From JBAYIE01 sp965279165 (lineage in GTDB: Bacteria; Bacteroidota; Bacteroidia; UKL13-3): a stretch of DNA of 64,000 bases. Made by a program: the position numbers and the translations under genes. Below the pieces are notes generated by a model. The model was not told the origin of the DNA, made no database searches, and saw nothing but the letters and a program-made list of their open reading frames with translations. Shown here one piece after another: positions 9,452 through 18,912 of this stretch (its first letter is position 1; every line of letters starts with the position of its first letter). The stretch covers positions 3,100,001 through 3,164,000 of the forward strand of contig OZ257140.1 in assembly GCA_965279165.1 (NCBI GenBank), in the 5' to 3' direction.

Positions 9452-10309
9452 ATGAATCAAAATGTAAAAGTCTCAGTAGTAATTGTTTCTTATAATCAGG
9501 ATACCTTTCTGGAAAGAACAATCCAGTCGGTTGTAAATCAGGGTTATCAGAATAAAGAAATTGTAATTATTGATGATGGTTCCACAGATGGAAGCCTTGA
9601 TATAATTCGTAAATATGAAAAGCATCTGCATTATTGGACAAGCCAAGTAAATAGTGGACAAACTAAGGCTATTTCAAATGGATTTGCACAATGTACAGGA
9701 GAGATTATTGGATGGATCAATTCGGATGATTTATTAGGAGAAGGAACATTGGAAAGGGTTGCTAAAACTGCCATCAAAAAAAATAATGTTGATGCTGTGT
9801 TTTTTGGTGGAGCCTTAACTATTGATGCAGATGATCGTCCCCAGGATAGATTTTATTATGGTAACTTTAACTCATTTATTGCAAAGCGGATTGGTCCAAC
9901 TTTATGTCAGCCAGGTACTTTTTGGGGTAAGAAAGTGTATGATAAAATAGGAGGGTTGAAAACCGAACTCCGATATGGAATGGATTATGATTTGTTTTGT
10001 AATTTTTTATTCTCAAATACTCCATTTTATTATACAGGTGGTATTAATGGTGAATTTAGGAAGTACCCTTCACAAAAGGGTCATTCAACTGCTTACTTCG
10101 AAATTGTAAGAACAGAAACGGATGCTTCTAATAAGCGTTATGGACTAGATCAATTTCCAAAATATCAGAAAGGAATAGCCTTACTATTACAAACAACTCT
10201 TAGAATATTTAATGGATATTATTGGGATAAGTTCTTTTTTAGGTTAAAAGTAAGAGGTTCACTAAAAGAATTTAATACAAGCTATTCTACAACCGCGTAT
10301 AAAAAGTAG
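9452..10309 (+). CDS. Glycosyltransferase family 2
   Basis: The 285-residue protein begins with the canonical GT2 fold: VSVVIVSYNQ, TIQSVVNQGYQNKEIVIIDDGSTDGS (about 35-55), and the metal-binding DxD equivalent in GWINSDDLLG (near 90). This inverting GT-A class transfers a sugar from a nucleotide donor to the lipid-linked acceptor at the cytoplasmic face. GMDYDLFCNFL near 170 matches the acceptor/catalytic region of GT2 enzymes that carry a 'DYDL' motif. It is in the contiguous polysaccharide operon, 1 bp after the epimerase. Donor and linkage are not predictable. Confidence 0.92.
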   Translation: MNQNVKVSVVIVSYNQDTFLERTIQSVVNQGYQNKEIVIIDDGSTDGSLDIIRKYEKHLHYWTSQVNSGQTKAISNGFAQCTGEIIGWINSDDLLGEGTLERVAKTAIKKNNVDAVFFGGALTIDADDRPQDRFYYGNFNSFIAKRIGPTLCQPGTFWGKKVYDKIGGLKTELRYGMDYDLFCNFLFSNTPFYYTGGINGEFRKYPSQKGHSTAYFEIVRTETDASNKRYGLDQFPKYQKGIALLLQTTLRIFNGYYWDKFFFRLKVRGSLKEFNTSYSTTAYKK

Positions 10310-10325
10310 GAATTATTTATTCATA

Positions 10326-10862
10326 ATGAAACAAGGCATCAAACGAAGCCTTTCAAACATCCTTGCGTGGGGCATGCCTCGATTGTTGAATTATAATCAT
10401 TATCAAAAATATGTGATAATGGATATTGATAATACTCTTGCTGATACATGGCCTGAAATAGGCAAGGGGATAGGTATACAGTATAGTAATCTAAAGCATT
10501 TTCCAATTATAAAAGAGATAATACTTGATTATTTTAGAAATCCTGATGTCCTTTTATTATTCTGTACAGTAAGACCTTTTAATAAGTATAATGTTACAGT
10601 TTCTTGGTTAAGAAAAATCGGAATACCGGTCAGACGATATCAAGTTGTTATGGCAGGATGTCCTGAAGATAAGTTATTACTACTAAGTCAACTTTCAAAA
10701 CCGGGCAAAGAAGTTTACATTTATGATGATTTGAGCTATAATCATGAGCATGGTGAAGTACGATTATATTCACATATTATAGATTTGATTAATAAAATGA
10801 ATATTAAATATATAGGTTATTCTGAGTTAAAACAATTACAACTGAAATCACCAGCAATCTAA
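10326..10862 (+). CDS. HAD-superfamily hydrolase
   Basis: The 178-residue protein carries the HAD nucleophile motif VIMDIDNTLADTW (near residues 30-42, DxDxT), a motif II-like strand LLFCTVRPF near 78, and an acidic motif IV strand EVYIYDDLSYNH near 135. These are hallmarks of small phosphatases. It is followed with no gap by an ATP-grasp gene and then a class I aminotransferase, suggesting dephosphorylation of an intermediate in synthesis of a non-sugar decoration. No signal peptide is seen. Family call is firm, substrate unknown. Confidence 0.82.
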   Translation: MKQGIKRSLSNILAWGMPRLLNYNHYQKYVIMDIDNTLADTWPEIGKGIGIQYSNLKHFPIIKEIILDYFRNPDVLLLFCTVRPFNKYNVTVSWLRKIGIPVRRYQVVMAGCPEDKLLLLSQLSKPGKEVYIYDDLSYNHEHGEVRLYSHIIDLINKMNIKYIGYSELKQLQLKSPAI

Positions 10863-11891
10863 ATGAGAACATTGTTTAAAACTATATTATTGATTTTATA
10901 TGTCATTCGTAAAATCAGTTGGTTAGATTTATTAAGATACTATAATCGTAAATCACCGAATATTATTTATTTATCGTTCATAGGTGGAAGGTATGGTAAT
11001 GAAATTTTGAGTTGGGATTTATCTGCTATTGAGGCATTAATTGAATTGAAAATGCAATTCAGATGTTCAGTTCAATTAAAAGGGCATAAAAACGCCACAA
11101 TTTTTTGGTCACCTTCTCAGAACCTAATAGATAAAAGAATATCAGATTATGCCAGTGAATTAATTCTTATCTCTAAGTCGTTAGAAGAAAACAACAACAG
11201 GATGATTCCTAGTTCGTATGAGATTTCATTCCTTGAAAATAAGGCGTTTATGTATCAATATTTTAAAGAAAATGATATTCGAATGCCAGAAACAATAGTT
11301 GTAAACCAAGTTAGTGAGATACCGGAGATACTTAGTTTTCCATTATTAATTAAAGGAGAGCATTCGAGTGGTAGTCATGATATTTATAAGATTAACTCCA
11401 AAGAGGAAATGCAGGCTTTTTTAATTGATGGCGACTATACTAAGAAATTCAAGCATATTATTATTCAACAATTGTTGGATATTAGAACTGATTTAAGAGT
11501 GACAATTGTAGGTAATGAGGTTGTGTTAAGTTATTGGCGTATCAATCCTACTGACGAATGGAAACCAACAGCAAGTTCATTTGGTGGAACAATAAAGTTC
11601 ACTGATTACCCAAATCAATGGCATGAGTATATTCTAAATAACTTTAAAAAGTTAAACATTGGGATGGGTGCTTTTGATGTTACATGGGATCACGATGATT
11701 TAAATAGTGAACCTTATTTCTTGGAAGTTAGCCCAAGATTTTCTCCAAATCCAGTAACAGTTCTTTCAAATGATACGACTTACAAAAAATGGAAAAAAAA
11801 ACTTTTCGGAAGGAATCCATATTATAAGGCACAATGTGATTTGATTTTTTCAATTAATAAAAAATACATAAGTAATCAGATTCAAAAATGA
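10863..11891 (+). CDS. ATP-grasp domain protein
   Basis: The 342-residue protein shows the central ATP-grasp features: FPLLIKGEHSSGSHDIYK (about 160-177, nucleotide-binding Lys and flexible loop), IIIQQLLDIRTDLRVTIVGNEVV (about 195-217), and the metal-binding strand EPYFLEVSPRFSPNP near 286-300. ATP-grasp enzymes activate a carboxylate as acyl-phosphate and ligate it to an amine or thiol. The start abuts the HAD gene stop, and its TGA overlaps the next ATG by 4 bases (ATGA), so translation is probably coupled. In a glycan locus it may attach an amino acid, but no direct evidence shows this. Confidence 0.8.
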   Translation: MRTLFKTILLILYVIRKISWLDLLRYYNRKSPNIIYLSFIGGRYGNEILSWDLSAIEALIELKMQFRCSVQLKGHKNATIFWSPSQNLIDKRISDYASELILISKSLEENNNRMIPSSYEISFLENKAFMYQYFKENDIRMPETIVVNQVSEIPEILSFPLLIKGEHSSGSHDIYKINSKEEMQAFLIDGDYTKKFKHIIIQQLLDIRTDLRVTIVGNEVVLSYWRINPTDEWKPTASSFGGTIKFTDYPNQWHEYILNNFKKLNIGMGAFDVTWDHDDLNSEPYFLEVSPRFSPNPVTVLSNDTTYKKWKKKLFGRNPYYKAQCDLIFSINKKYISNQIQK

Positions 11892-13066
11892 ATAAAGTCG
11901 AAATAAAAAATAAGATACAAGAGTTAAAAGAACATAGTGGTTCTCATTCACCAAGTATCTCAACTATAATTCACGAAATTCCAGAATTGAAAGTAAAGAT
12001 TGATGCTTGTTTTCTTTCCAATCCTTATGCCACAGATTTATTTATGGAATACCTGTTTAAAATTTCTTCAACATCTAAGTTGAGATATTTACTAGAGTTT
12101 TATCCGCCTCAAAATTTTGATGTTAGAAAAAGAATTGGTAAAGTTCTTAAGACGGATCCGGATACAATATTTGTTGGAAATGGTGCAATTGAGGTGATTC
12201 AAGCTTGTATGCATCGATTCGCTGGTAAACTTGTAGCCTTACCAATTCCTACGTTTTCATCTTATTACGAATTTGCCTTGAAGGATACAGAAATATTATA
12301 TTTTCAATTAGAAGAATCAAATGATTATAATCTTAACCTAGATAATTTTTCTGAATACATTAGAAACAAGAAGGCGGACACAGCTATTATCATTAATCCG
12401 AATAATCCAGTTGGAAACTATCTTTCTCGTAAAAGCATCATTAATTTCCTGGATAACAACAAACATCTTGAACTTATCATTATAGATGAAAGTTTTTTAC
12501 ATTTCGCGTTTGAAGATGATGATTTAGATTTAATCGATAATTCGAACTTGGTTAGTAAATATCCCAACTTGGTATTGGTTAAAAGTATGTCGAAGGATTT
12601 TGGAATTGCCGGAATTAGAGCAGGATATGGTATTATGTCTAAAGACCGGGTAAATGAATTAGTTTCTAATGGATATTTATGGAATATTTCCGGTATAGCT
12701 GATTATTTCTATGAATTATATTGTGACCATGAATTTCTAAATAGATATGAAGCAGTTCGAAAGCAGTACATTAATGAAACAAAATTGTTTATTCAGTCAT
12801 TTTATGAAGTGGACTCTATTAAAGTATTCCCATCAAAAGCAAATTTTGTATTAGTAAAATTACCTGAAGGAGTATCTTCTTTTGATTTCTGTATCGACAT
12901 GATTATTGATCATGGCATTTATATCAGAGATTGTTCAGATAAAATTGGTCTAAATGGTAATTTTGTTCGCGTTGCTTCTAGATCTTATGATGAAAATGAA
13001 AAGATAATACAAGCATTTAAATTGTATTTTGGTGAAGTGAGAAATGCAAACAACGTTGAATCCTGA
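11888..13066 (+). CDS. Class I/II PLP-dependent aminotransferase (HisC/CobD-like)
   Basis: The 392-residue fold-type I enzyme has IIINPNNPVGN (near 168-178), IIDESFLHFAF (near 199) with the PLP-nitrogen Asp, SMSKDFGIAGIRAGYG with the Schiff-base Lys (near 236), and FVRVASR close to the C-terminus with the carboxylate-binding Arg. This resembles histidinol-phosphate aminotransferases and threonine-phosphate decarboxylases (CobD). A true histidine role is unlikely because the context is a polysaccharide operon. It overlaps the ATP-grasp gene by 4 bp and probably works with it and the HAD protein on an amino-containing substituent. Confidence 0.82.
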   Translation: MNKVEIKNKIQELKEHSGSHSPSISTIIHEIPELKVKIDACFLSNPYATDLFMEYLFKISSTSKLRYLLEFYPPQNFDVRKRIGKVLKTDPDTIFVGNGAIEVIQACMHRFAGKLVALPIPTFSSYYEFALKDTEILYFQLEESNDYNLNLDNFSEYIRNKKADTAIIINPNNPVGNYLSRKSIINFLDNNKHLELIIIDESFLHFAFEDDDLDLIDNSNLVSKYPNLVLVKSMSKDFGIAGIRAGYGIMSKDRVNELVSNGYLWNISGIADYFYELYCDHEFLNRYEAVRKQYINETKLFIQSFYEVDSIKVFPSKANFVLVKLPEGVSSFDFCIDMIIDHGIYIRDCSDKIGLNGNFVRVASRSYDENEKIIQAFKLYFGEVRNANNVES

Positions 13067-13068
13067 TA

Positions 13069-14217
13069 ATGATTGTAGGAATTGATGCTTCTCGAAATCG
13101 TTCAGGTGGCGCCAAAGCTCACCTTATTGGTATCTTAAAGGAAAGTGATCCAATGAAATTTGGAATATCTGAAGTTCATGTATGGACCTATAAATCTCTT
13201 GCTAATTTACTTCCGGATTATCCGTGGCTCGTGAAACATTCACCTTCCATTCTGGAACGTTCTATATTTAGCCAGTTATATTGGCAATATTTTATATTGC
13301 CAAAAGAAGTTAGGCAGGCTGGTTGTAAGATTCTTCTTTATACTGATGCCGGTGCATTGGTTAATTTTAATCCTTGTCTTGTTATGAGCAGGGATATGCT
13401 TTCATACGAACCCGGAGAAATGAAAAGATATGGGTTTTCGAAATCTCGATTACGATTATTATTGTTAAAATATGTTCAGGCTTATTCATTAAGAAAAGCA
13501 GAGAGTGCAATTTTTTTGACAAATTATGCTGCCAATATCATCGAACGTTTTACTGGAAAATTAAATAATAAGAAGATTATTCCACATGGTACTGGTGCTG
13601 AATTTAGACAAAGCGTAGTACTAAAAAATTGGGAAGAGACTAAAGAAGCACCCATTCGTGCTTTATACATTTCTAATACGGCATTATATAAACATCAATG
13701 GAATGTTGTAAAAGCATTGTCTATATTAAGGAAAAAGGGGATTGACATGAGTCTTGATTTGGTGGGAGGTGGTAGTGGTAAAGCTCAAATAATGCTAAAT
13801 GAAGTACTAAATGAAGTCGATCCGGAAGGTAATTTTATAAAACAATATAAATTTGTTTCTCATAATGAAATACCTGAATTCATTCGTAAAGCAGATTTAT
13901 TCTTATTTGCATCCAGTTGCGAAAATATGCCGAATACTCTTTTGGAAGGAATGTGTGCAGGATTACCAATTGCTTCTTCAAATCGAGGGCCTATGCCTGA
14001 AGTTTTAGAAGATGGAGGAGTGTATTTTGATCCAGAAGATCCTCAGTCTATCGCTGATTCAATAATGATTTATTATGGTAATCATCCTAAAAGGGTTTCT
14101 ATTGCAAAACGGGCACTTGAACTTTCAACCAAATATTCATGGAACCGCAGTGGTTCTGAAACTTGGGAACAATTAATATTAGTAGCGAATCAATTTAATA
14201 ATATCAAAAATAAATGA
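13069..14217 (+). CDS. Glycosyltransferase family 4
   Basis: The 382-residue GT-B enzyme has the C-terminal donor-binding domain of GT4: ALYISNTALYKHQWNVVKAL, DLFLFASSCENMPNTLLEGMCAGLP (about 275-300, containing the E-x7-E motif) and VYFDPEDP. It retains the configuration of the donor sugar while elongating the repeat unit on the inner membrane. The N-terminus IVGIDASRNRSGGAKAHL contains the glycine-rich acceptor loop. It begins 2 bp after the aminotransferase and overlaps the amidotransferase start by 4 bp. Confidence 0.92.
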   Translation: MIVGIDASRNRSGGAKAHLIGILKESDPMKFGISEVHVWTYKSLANLLPDYPWLVKHSPSILERSIFSQLYWQYFILPKEVRQAGCKILLYTDAGALVNFNPCLVMSRDMLSYEPGEMKRYGFSKSRLRLLLLKYVQAYSLRKAESAIFLTNYAANIIERFTGKLNNKKIIPHGTGAEFRQSVVLKNWEETKEAPIRALYISNTALYKHQWNVVKALSILRKKGIDMSLDLVGGGSGKAQIMLNEVLNEVDPEGNFIKQYKFVSHNEIPEFIRKADLFLFASSCENMPNTLLEGMCAGLPIASSNRGPMPEVLEDGGVYFDPEDPQSIADSIMIYYGNHPKRVSIAKRALELSTKYSWNRSGSETWEQLILVANQFNNIKNK

Positions 14218-15353
14218 CAGAAAGAGTTTATCAAATATGTACAAATTGTGTAATGGACACAACAGACAGTCAAATTCAATTTGACGAAAGAGGTGTATGT
14301 GACCATTGCAGAGATTATTATAAAAATATTTTGCCCTCATGGAAAACTGATGAGTCTGGTTTTAATGAAATAATGAAGACCGTCGAAAAAATTAAAAAGC
14401 AAGGAGTAGGTAAGGATTTTGATTGCATTATAGGAATGAGCGGAGGTATCGACAGTTCATATTTGGTGTATCTTGCAAAAGTAAAGTTAGGTCTTCGCCC
14501 TCTGGTATTTCATGTTGATGCAGGATGGAATTCGCAAATTGCAGTGAATAATATAGAAAGAATTGTAGACAAACTAGGATTGGATTTATATACTCATGTA
14601 ATAGATTGGGAAGAGATGAAAGATTTGCAATTAGCATATTTTAAGTCAGGTGTTTCCCATATTGATACTCCTCAAGATCATGCTTTTTTTGCAACTATGT
14701 ATGATTTTGCATCAAAATACAAAGTTAACTATATTCTTACTGGGGGTAACTACTCCACCGAATGTGTTAGAAATCCAATTGAGTGGATGTATTATCAATC
14801 AGATGTTATTCAATTAAAGGATATACATAAAAAATTTGGGTCGAAGCCATTAAAACAGTTTCCTTTGACAAGTATACTTTGGCATAAGATTTATCTTCCT
14901 TATGTAAAAGGAATTCGAGTTATTAGACCTTTAAATTATATGCCATATATAAAAAGTGAGGCAATGGCATTATTAGAGAGCGAATTCGGTTGGCAGCCTT
15001 ATCCGCAAAAACATTTTGAGTCAAGGTTTACAAAATTTTATGAAAGTTATTGGTTACCACAGAAATTTGGATTTGATGTTCGTAAGGTGCAATATTCAAG
15101 TCTTATCCTGACAGGTCAAATGACTCGTGAAGAAGCATTGATTAAATTACAAGAACCATCTTTTGATAAACAGATTATAGCTCAAGACAAAGAATTTATA
15201 GCCAATAAACTTGGAATTACAATAAAGGAACTTGAAGAATATTTTAAGGCACCAAATAAAAGTTACAAAGATTATGCCTCTCAAGACAATATATACAAAT
15301 TAGGTGCAAGAGTTTTGAAATGGTTAGGTCTTGAAAAAGGTGGAAAAAGATAA
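14214..15353 (+). CDS. wbpG: N-acetyl sugar amidotransferase (WbpG/PseA family)
   Basis: The 379-residue protein has two CxxC pairs (Cys9/12 and Cys29/32) followed by the PP-loop ATP pyrophosphatase motif GMSGGIDSSY (74-83). This matches the WbpG/WbuX family that converts an N-acetyl group on a sugar to an acetamidino group, adenylating the amide and using ammonia delivered by HisH/HisF-type partners. Those partners follow immediately (15363 and 15981), making a complete amidation set. It overlaps the preceding GT4 by 4 bp. The exact sugar (uronamide precursor or a legionaminic-type sugar) is not visible. Confidence 0.92.
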   Translation: MTERVYQICTNCVMDTTDSQIQFDERGVCDHCRDYYKNILPSWKTDESGFNEIMKTVEKIKKQGVGKDFDCIIGMSGGIDSSYLVYLAKVKLGLRPLVFHVDAGWNSQIAVNNIERIVDKLGLDLYTHVIDWEEMKDLQLAYFKSGVSHIDTPQDHAFFATMYDFASKYKVNYILTGGNYSTECVRNPIEWMYYQSDVIQLKDIHKKFGSKPLKQFPLTSILWHKIYLPYVKGIRVIRPLNYMPYIKSEAMALLESEFGWQPYPQKHFESRFTKFYESYWLPQKFGFDVRKVQYSSLILTGQMTREEALIKLQEPSFDKQIIAQDKEFIANKLGITIKELEEYFKAPNKSYKDYASQDNIYKLGARVLKWLGLEKGGKR

Positions 15354-15362
15354 TATTTAAAA

Positions 15363-15977
15363 GTGATAGGAATAGTAAATTATGGTTCAGGCAATGTTCA
15401 TGCCATTGCTAACATTTATAACCAACTTAATATACCTTATGTAATTTCAAGTGAACAATCCGTATTATCAAATGCAACGCATTTGATATTACCAGGAGTT
15501 GGTGCTTTTGATGAAACAATGAGTATTTTAAATTCTTCTGGATTAAAATTGTTTCTTGATGAGATGGTGCTTGAAAGGAAGAAACCTATTTTAGGAATTT
15601 GTGTCGGGATGCAATTGCTTTCAGAAGGGAGCGAAGAAGGAAATTTGAAAGGTTTCGGTTGGATAAAGGGAAGAGTAAAGCGATTTGATGAAAAGTTGTT
15701 GTCTCAAAAACCTTATTTACCACATCTCGGTTGGAATACGGTTGAATTGAAGAAACCACACCAAATATTTGATGGTGTAGATTATGAGATTGGATTTTAC
15801 TTTCTGCATAGTTATTATTTTGACACCACTAATCAAGATGATATACTTGGAACAACAGAATATGGTCAAAGTTTTACTTCAACAGTAAACAAAGAAAATA
15901 TCTTTGGAATGCAGTTTCATCCGGAAAAAAGTCATAAAAATGGAATTGTATTGTTTAAAAATTTCTCACTTATATAA
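15363..15977 (+). CDS. hisH: HisH2-type glutamine amidotransferase for sugar amidation
   Basis: The 204-residue class I glutamine amidotransferase carries the nucleophile in ILGICVGMQLL (Cys80) and the His/Glu pair in GMQFHPEKSH near 186. It hydrolyses glutamine to supply ammonia. The GTG start at 15363 is the only reasonable one and lies 9 bp after the amidotransferase stop. Although homologous to the HisH subunit of imidazole-glycerol-phosphate synthase, its place between a WbpG-type gene and a hisF paralogue, without other his genes, makes it an O-antigen paralogue dedicated to the acetamidino pathway. Confidence 0.92.
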   Translation: MIGIVNYGSGNVHAIANIYNQLNIPYVISSEQSVLSNATHLILPGVGAFDETMSILNSSGLKLFLDEMVLERKKPILGICVGMQLLSEGSEEGNLKGFGWIKGRVKRFDEKLLSQKPYLPHLGWNTVELKKPHQIFDGVDYEIGFYFLHSYYFDTTNQDDILGTTEYGQSFTSTVNKENIFGMQFHPEKSHKNGIVLFKNFSLI

Positions 15978-15980
15978 AAT

Positions 15981-16745
15981 ATGTTAAAGCCGAGAATCAT
16001 TCCATGTTTACTTGTTCGAAATAAAGGGCTTGTTAAAACAGAAAAGTTTAAAAACGGAAAATATATTGGTGACCCAATTAATGCAGTTAAAATATTTAAT
16101 GAAAAGGAAGTCGACGAATTGATGTTGTTAGATATTGATGCCAGCAAAGAAAACAGAGAGCCGGATTTTGAGATGATAAGAAATATTAGTATTGAAAGCA
16201 GGATGCCATTATGTTACGGCGGAGGGGTTAAAACAATTGAACATGCCAAACGTATCATTTCATTAGGTGCTGAGAAAGTAGCAATAAGTTCAGCAGCTGT
16301 TCAAAGACCGGAATTAATTAAAGAGATGGCTATGGCAGTTGGGTCTCAAAGCATTGTTGTAGTAATTGATGTAAAACAAAAAGGATTGCTTGGTAAGAGG
16401 GAGGTTGTTACAATAAATGGGACAAACTCAACTGGATTGAATCCAATTGAGTTTGCACGTATTTGCGAACAGAATGGAGTTGGTGAAATTGTGATTAACT
16501 CAGTTGATCGTGATGGAATAATGACCGGTTATGATAAAAAGTTAATTCGTGAAATCAGGGATGCAGTTTCTGTACCTATTACGGTACTTGGAGGAGCGGG
16601 TAAGCTGACTGATATATCTGATATTATTCATGAATTTGGTGTAATAGGAGTGGCGGCTGGTAGTTTGTTTGTATTTAAAGGGAAATATAAGGCTGTGTTG
16701 ATTAATTATCCAAACAGGCAAGAAAAGAATTTATTAATGGTATAG
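15981..16745 (+). CDS. hisF: HisF2-type ammonia-channelling subunit
   Basis: The 254-residue TIM barrel is a HisF homologue (RIIPCL at the start, CYGGGVKTIEHA near 75-85, IVVVIDVKQKG near 130, GVGEIVINSVDRDG near 165, VLGGAGK near 205). In canonical HisF, Asp11 is an acid/base residue for cyclase chemistry; here that position is Leu (PCLLV), while the Asp near 130 remains. Loss of Asp11 fits a protein that keeps the ammonia tunnel and HisH contact but no longer makes imidazole-glycerol phosphate. It follows HisH2 by 3 bp. Confidence 0.9.
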   Translation: MLKPRIIPCLLVRNKGLVKTEKFKNGKYIGDPINAVKIFNEKEVDELMLLDIDASKENREPDFEMIRNISIESRMPLCYGGGVKTIEHAKRIISLGAEKVAISSAAVQRPELIKEMAMAVGSQSIVVVIDVKQKGLLGKREVVTINGTNSTGLNPIEFARICEQNGVGEIVINSVDRDGIMTGYDKKLIREIRDAVSVPITVLGGAGKLTDISDIIHEFGVIGVAAGSLFVFKGKYKAVLINYPNRQEKNLLMV

Positions 16746-16785
16746 TCAATTATTACAAAATTTATTTAATACTTAGCTTTTTATA

Positions 16786-18912
16786 ATGTTACAAATAATT
16801 CAGGATTTAAAAAAGGGAAATACAATTCTTGAGGAGATACCTTCACCAATTGTAAGTAAAGGATCTGTACTAATTAAAACCAGATGTTCTCTTGTATCGC
16901 TTGGTACAGAGAAGATGCTGGTTGAGTTTGGAAAAGGTAATCTTATCTCAAAAGCCAGGCAACAACCTGAAAAAGTTAAGCAAGTTTTAGATAAGATTAA
17001 AACAGAAGGTTTAATTCCAACTCTTGAAGCAGTTTTTAATAAATTGGATGAACCATTACCACTAGGTTATTGTAATTCAGGTGTAGTAATTGGAGTTGGC
17101 GAAAATGTGACTGAATTTAAGATAGGTGATAGGGTTGCAAGTAATGGGCATCATGCTGAAATTGTAAATGTTCCTAAACATCTATGTGCCCGTATTCCTG
17201 ATAATGTAACCGATGAAGAAGCAGCTTTTACGGTTATTGGTTCAATTGGACTTCAAGGTATAAGATTGGTAAATCCTACTATGGGAGAAACGGTTGTTGT
17301 AATAGGTTTAGGATTAATTGGATTAATTACTACTCAATTATTACTTTCTAATGGCTGTAATGTTATTGGTTTTGATTATGATGAAGATAAAATTGCTCTG
17401 GCACAGAAACTAGGAATACAAGCTTTTAATTCAGGGAAATCGGATGGGGTAAAAATTGTAGAAACTTTAACAGAGGGTATAGGTTGCGATGCAGTAATCA
17501 TTACTGCTTCAACCAAAAGCAATGATGTTATTAGTCAAGCAGCTCAAATGAGCAGGAAAAAGGGAAGAATAGTTTTAGTTGGAGTAATTGGATTAGATAT
17601 TCAACGATCCGATTTCTTTAAGAAAGAATTATCATTCCAAGTTTCATGCTCTTATGGCCCAGGTAGATATGATGAAGATTATGAACAAAAGGGAATGGAT
17701 TATCCAATTGGTTATGTTAGATGGACAGAACAACGTAATTTTAATACGATACTTAATGCCTTATCTAAAAAACAATTGAATGTGAATCCTCTTATTACAG
17801 AAAGGGTTCTATTGCAAAATTATCTTTCCATTTATTCTAATATGGGAGGGAAATCGATTGCTTCTATTCTTAAATATTCTTCTGAAGCAGATCCTTCTAA
17901 AACATCAATTGAAACTAAAAAAAGTACATATCAAGAAACAAAAGGTACAATAGGCATTATAGGGGCAGGTAATTTTACTAAGATGACTGTAATGCCTGCA
18001 CTTAAAGGATCCGGAGCACATTATAGATATATTTCAAGTCTTGGAGGTTTAACTGCAAAATCTCTTGCTAATAAGTATGGCTTCGATTTTAGTACAACAG
18101 ACTATAAGCAAATATTACAAGATAGTACAGTGGATATTGTTATGATTACTACCAGACATAACCTTCATGCTAAGATGACCATTGAAGCATTAAGTAAAGG
18201 TAAACATGTATTTGTAGAAAAGCCATTAGCACTTAATCAAGTTGAATTGGACAATATTATTGATGCTTATTCAAGAGTTACAGTTCCTGTTACTTTGTCT
18301 GTAGGATTTAATCGTAGATTTTCGCCACATGCAATCAAAGCCAAACAATTACTTGGTGAAAGGAATAATACTCCAATAAGCATAATAGCCACAATGAATG
18401 CAGGTTTCATACCTAATGAAGTTTGGGTACAAGATTTGAGTGTGGGAGGAGGGAGAATTATAGGGGAAGCATGCCATTTTATAGATTTAATGAACTATTT
18501 AACAAATTCAGAGGTTACTTCAGTGTCAATGTGTGGTTTGGGCGTTAATCCATCTGAAAATACTGATAATGCTATAATAACTTTAAAGTTTAAAAATGGT
18601 TCGCAAGGAGTGATAAATTATTTTTCAAATGGAAGTAAGTCTTATCCCAAAGAACGCATAGAAATTTATAGTCAATCAAGAACCCTAGTTATTGATAATT
18701 TTAGAAAGTTAGAAGGGTTTGGTTTTAAAAGTTTTAGTAGTTTGAAAACAAGGTTGGACAAAGGTCACAAAGAACAATTTAAACGTCTCATTGAAACGGT
18801 AAAAAAGGGAGGTCAACCATTAATTCCTTTCGATAGTATCGTAAATACAACAAAGGCAACTTTTTGCGCCTTACAAAGTTTAAAAGAGAGTAGGTGGATA
18901 GATCTTAGTTAA
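16786..18912 (+). CDS. Bi-domain oxidoreductase: zinc-type alcohol dehydrogenase fused to Gfo/Idh/MocA
   Basis: The 708-residue fusion has an N-terminal medium-chain dehydrogenase (about 1-355: CSLVSLGTEK, GDRVASNGHHAE, NAD loop VVIGLGLIGLITTQ) and a C-terminal Gfo/Idh/MocA oxidoreductase (about 385-708: GIIGAGNFTKM, HNLHAKMTIEALSKGKHVFVEKPLA). Such fusions recur in surface polysaccharide clusters next to heparinase-like genes, as here, and are thought to oxidise or epimerise nucleotide sugars. A 40-bp gap precedes the start. The frame of the next gene opens inside the 3' end of this gene, so the two may be translationally coupled. Confidence 0.88.
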   Translation: MLQIIQDLKKGNTILEEIPSPIVSKGSVLIKTRCSLVSLGTEKMLVEFGKGNLISKARQQPEKVKQVLDKIKTEGLIPTLEAVFNKLDEPLPLGYCNSGVVIGVGENVTEFKIGDRVASNGHHAEIVNVPKHLCARIPDNVTDEEAAFTVIGSIGLQGIRLVNPTMGETVVVIGLGLIGLITTQLLLSNGCNVIGFDYDEDKIALAQKLGIQAFNSGKSDGVKIVETLTEGIGCDAVIITASTKSNDVISQAAQMSRKKGRIVLVGVIGLDIQRSDFFKKELSFQVSCSYGPGRYDEDYEQKGMDYPIGYVRWTEQRNFNTILNALSKKQLNVNPLITERVLLQNYLSIYSNMGGKSIASILKYSSEADPSKTSIETKKSTYQETKGTIGIIGAGNFTKMTVMPALKGSGAHYRYISSLGGLTAKSLANKYGFDFSTTDYKQILQDSTVDIVMITTRHNLHAKMTIEALSKGKHVFVEKPLALNQVELDNIIDAYSRVTVPVTLSVGFNRRFSPHAIKAKQLLGERNNTPISIIATMNAGFIPNEVWVQDLSVGGGRIIGEACHFIDLMNYLTNSEVTSVSMCGLGVNPSENTDNAIITLKFKNGSQGVINYFSNGSKSYPKERIEIYSQSRTLVIDNFRKLEGFGFKSFSSLKTRLDKGHKEQFKRLIETVKKGGQPLIPFDSIVNTTKATFCALQSLKESRWIDLS

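Noticed and set aside
15363..16745. Histidine biosynthesis operon
   Set aside because: hisH and hisF paralogues stand alone beside a WbpG-type amidotransferase, and HisF lacks Asp11, so an amidation role is more likely.
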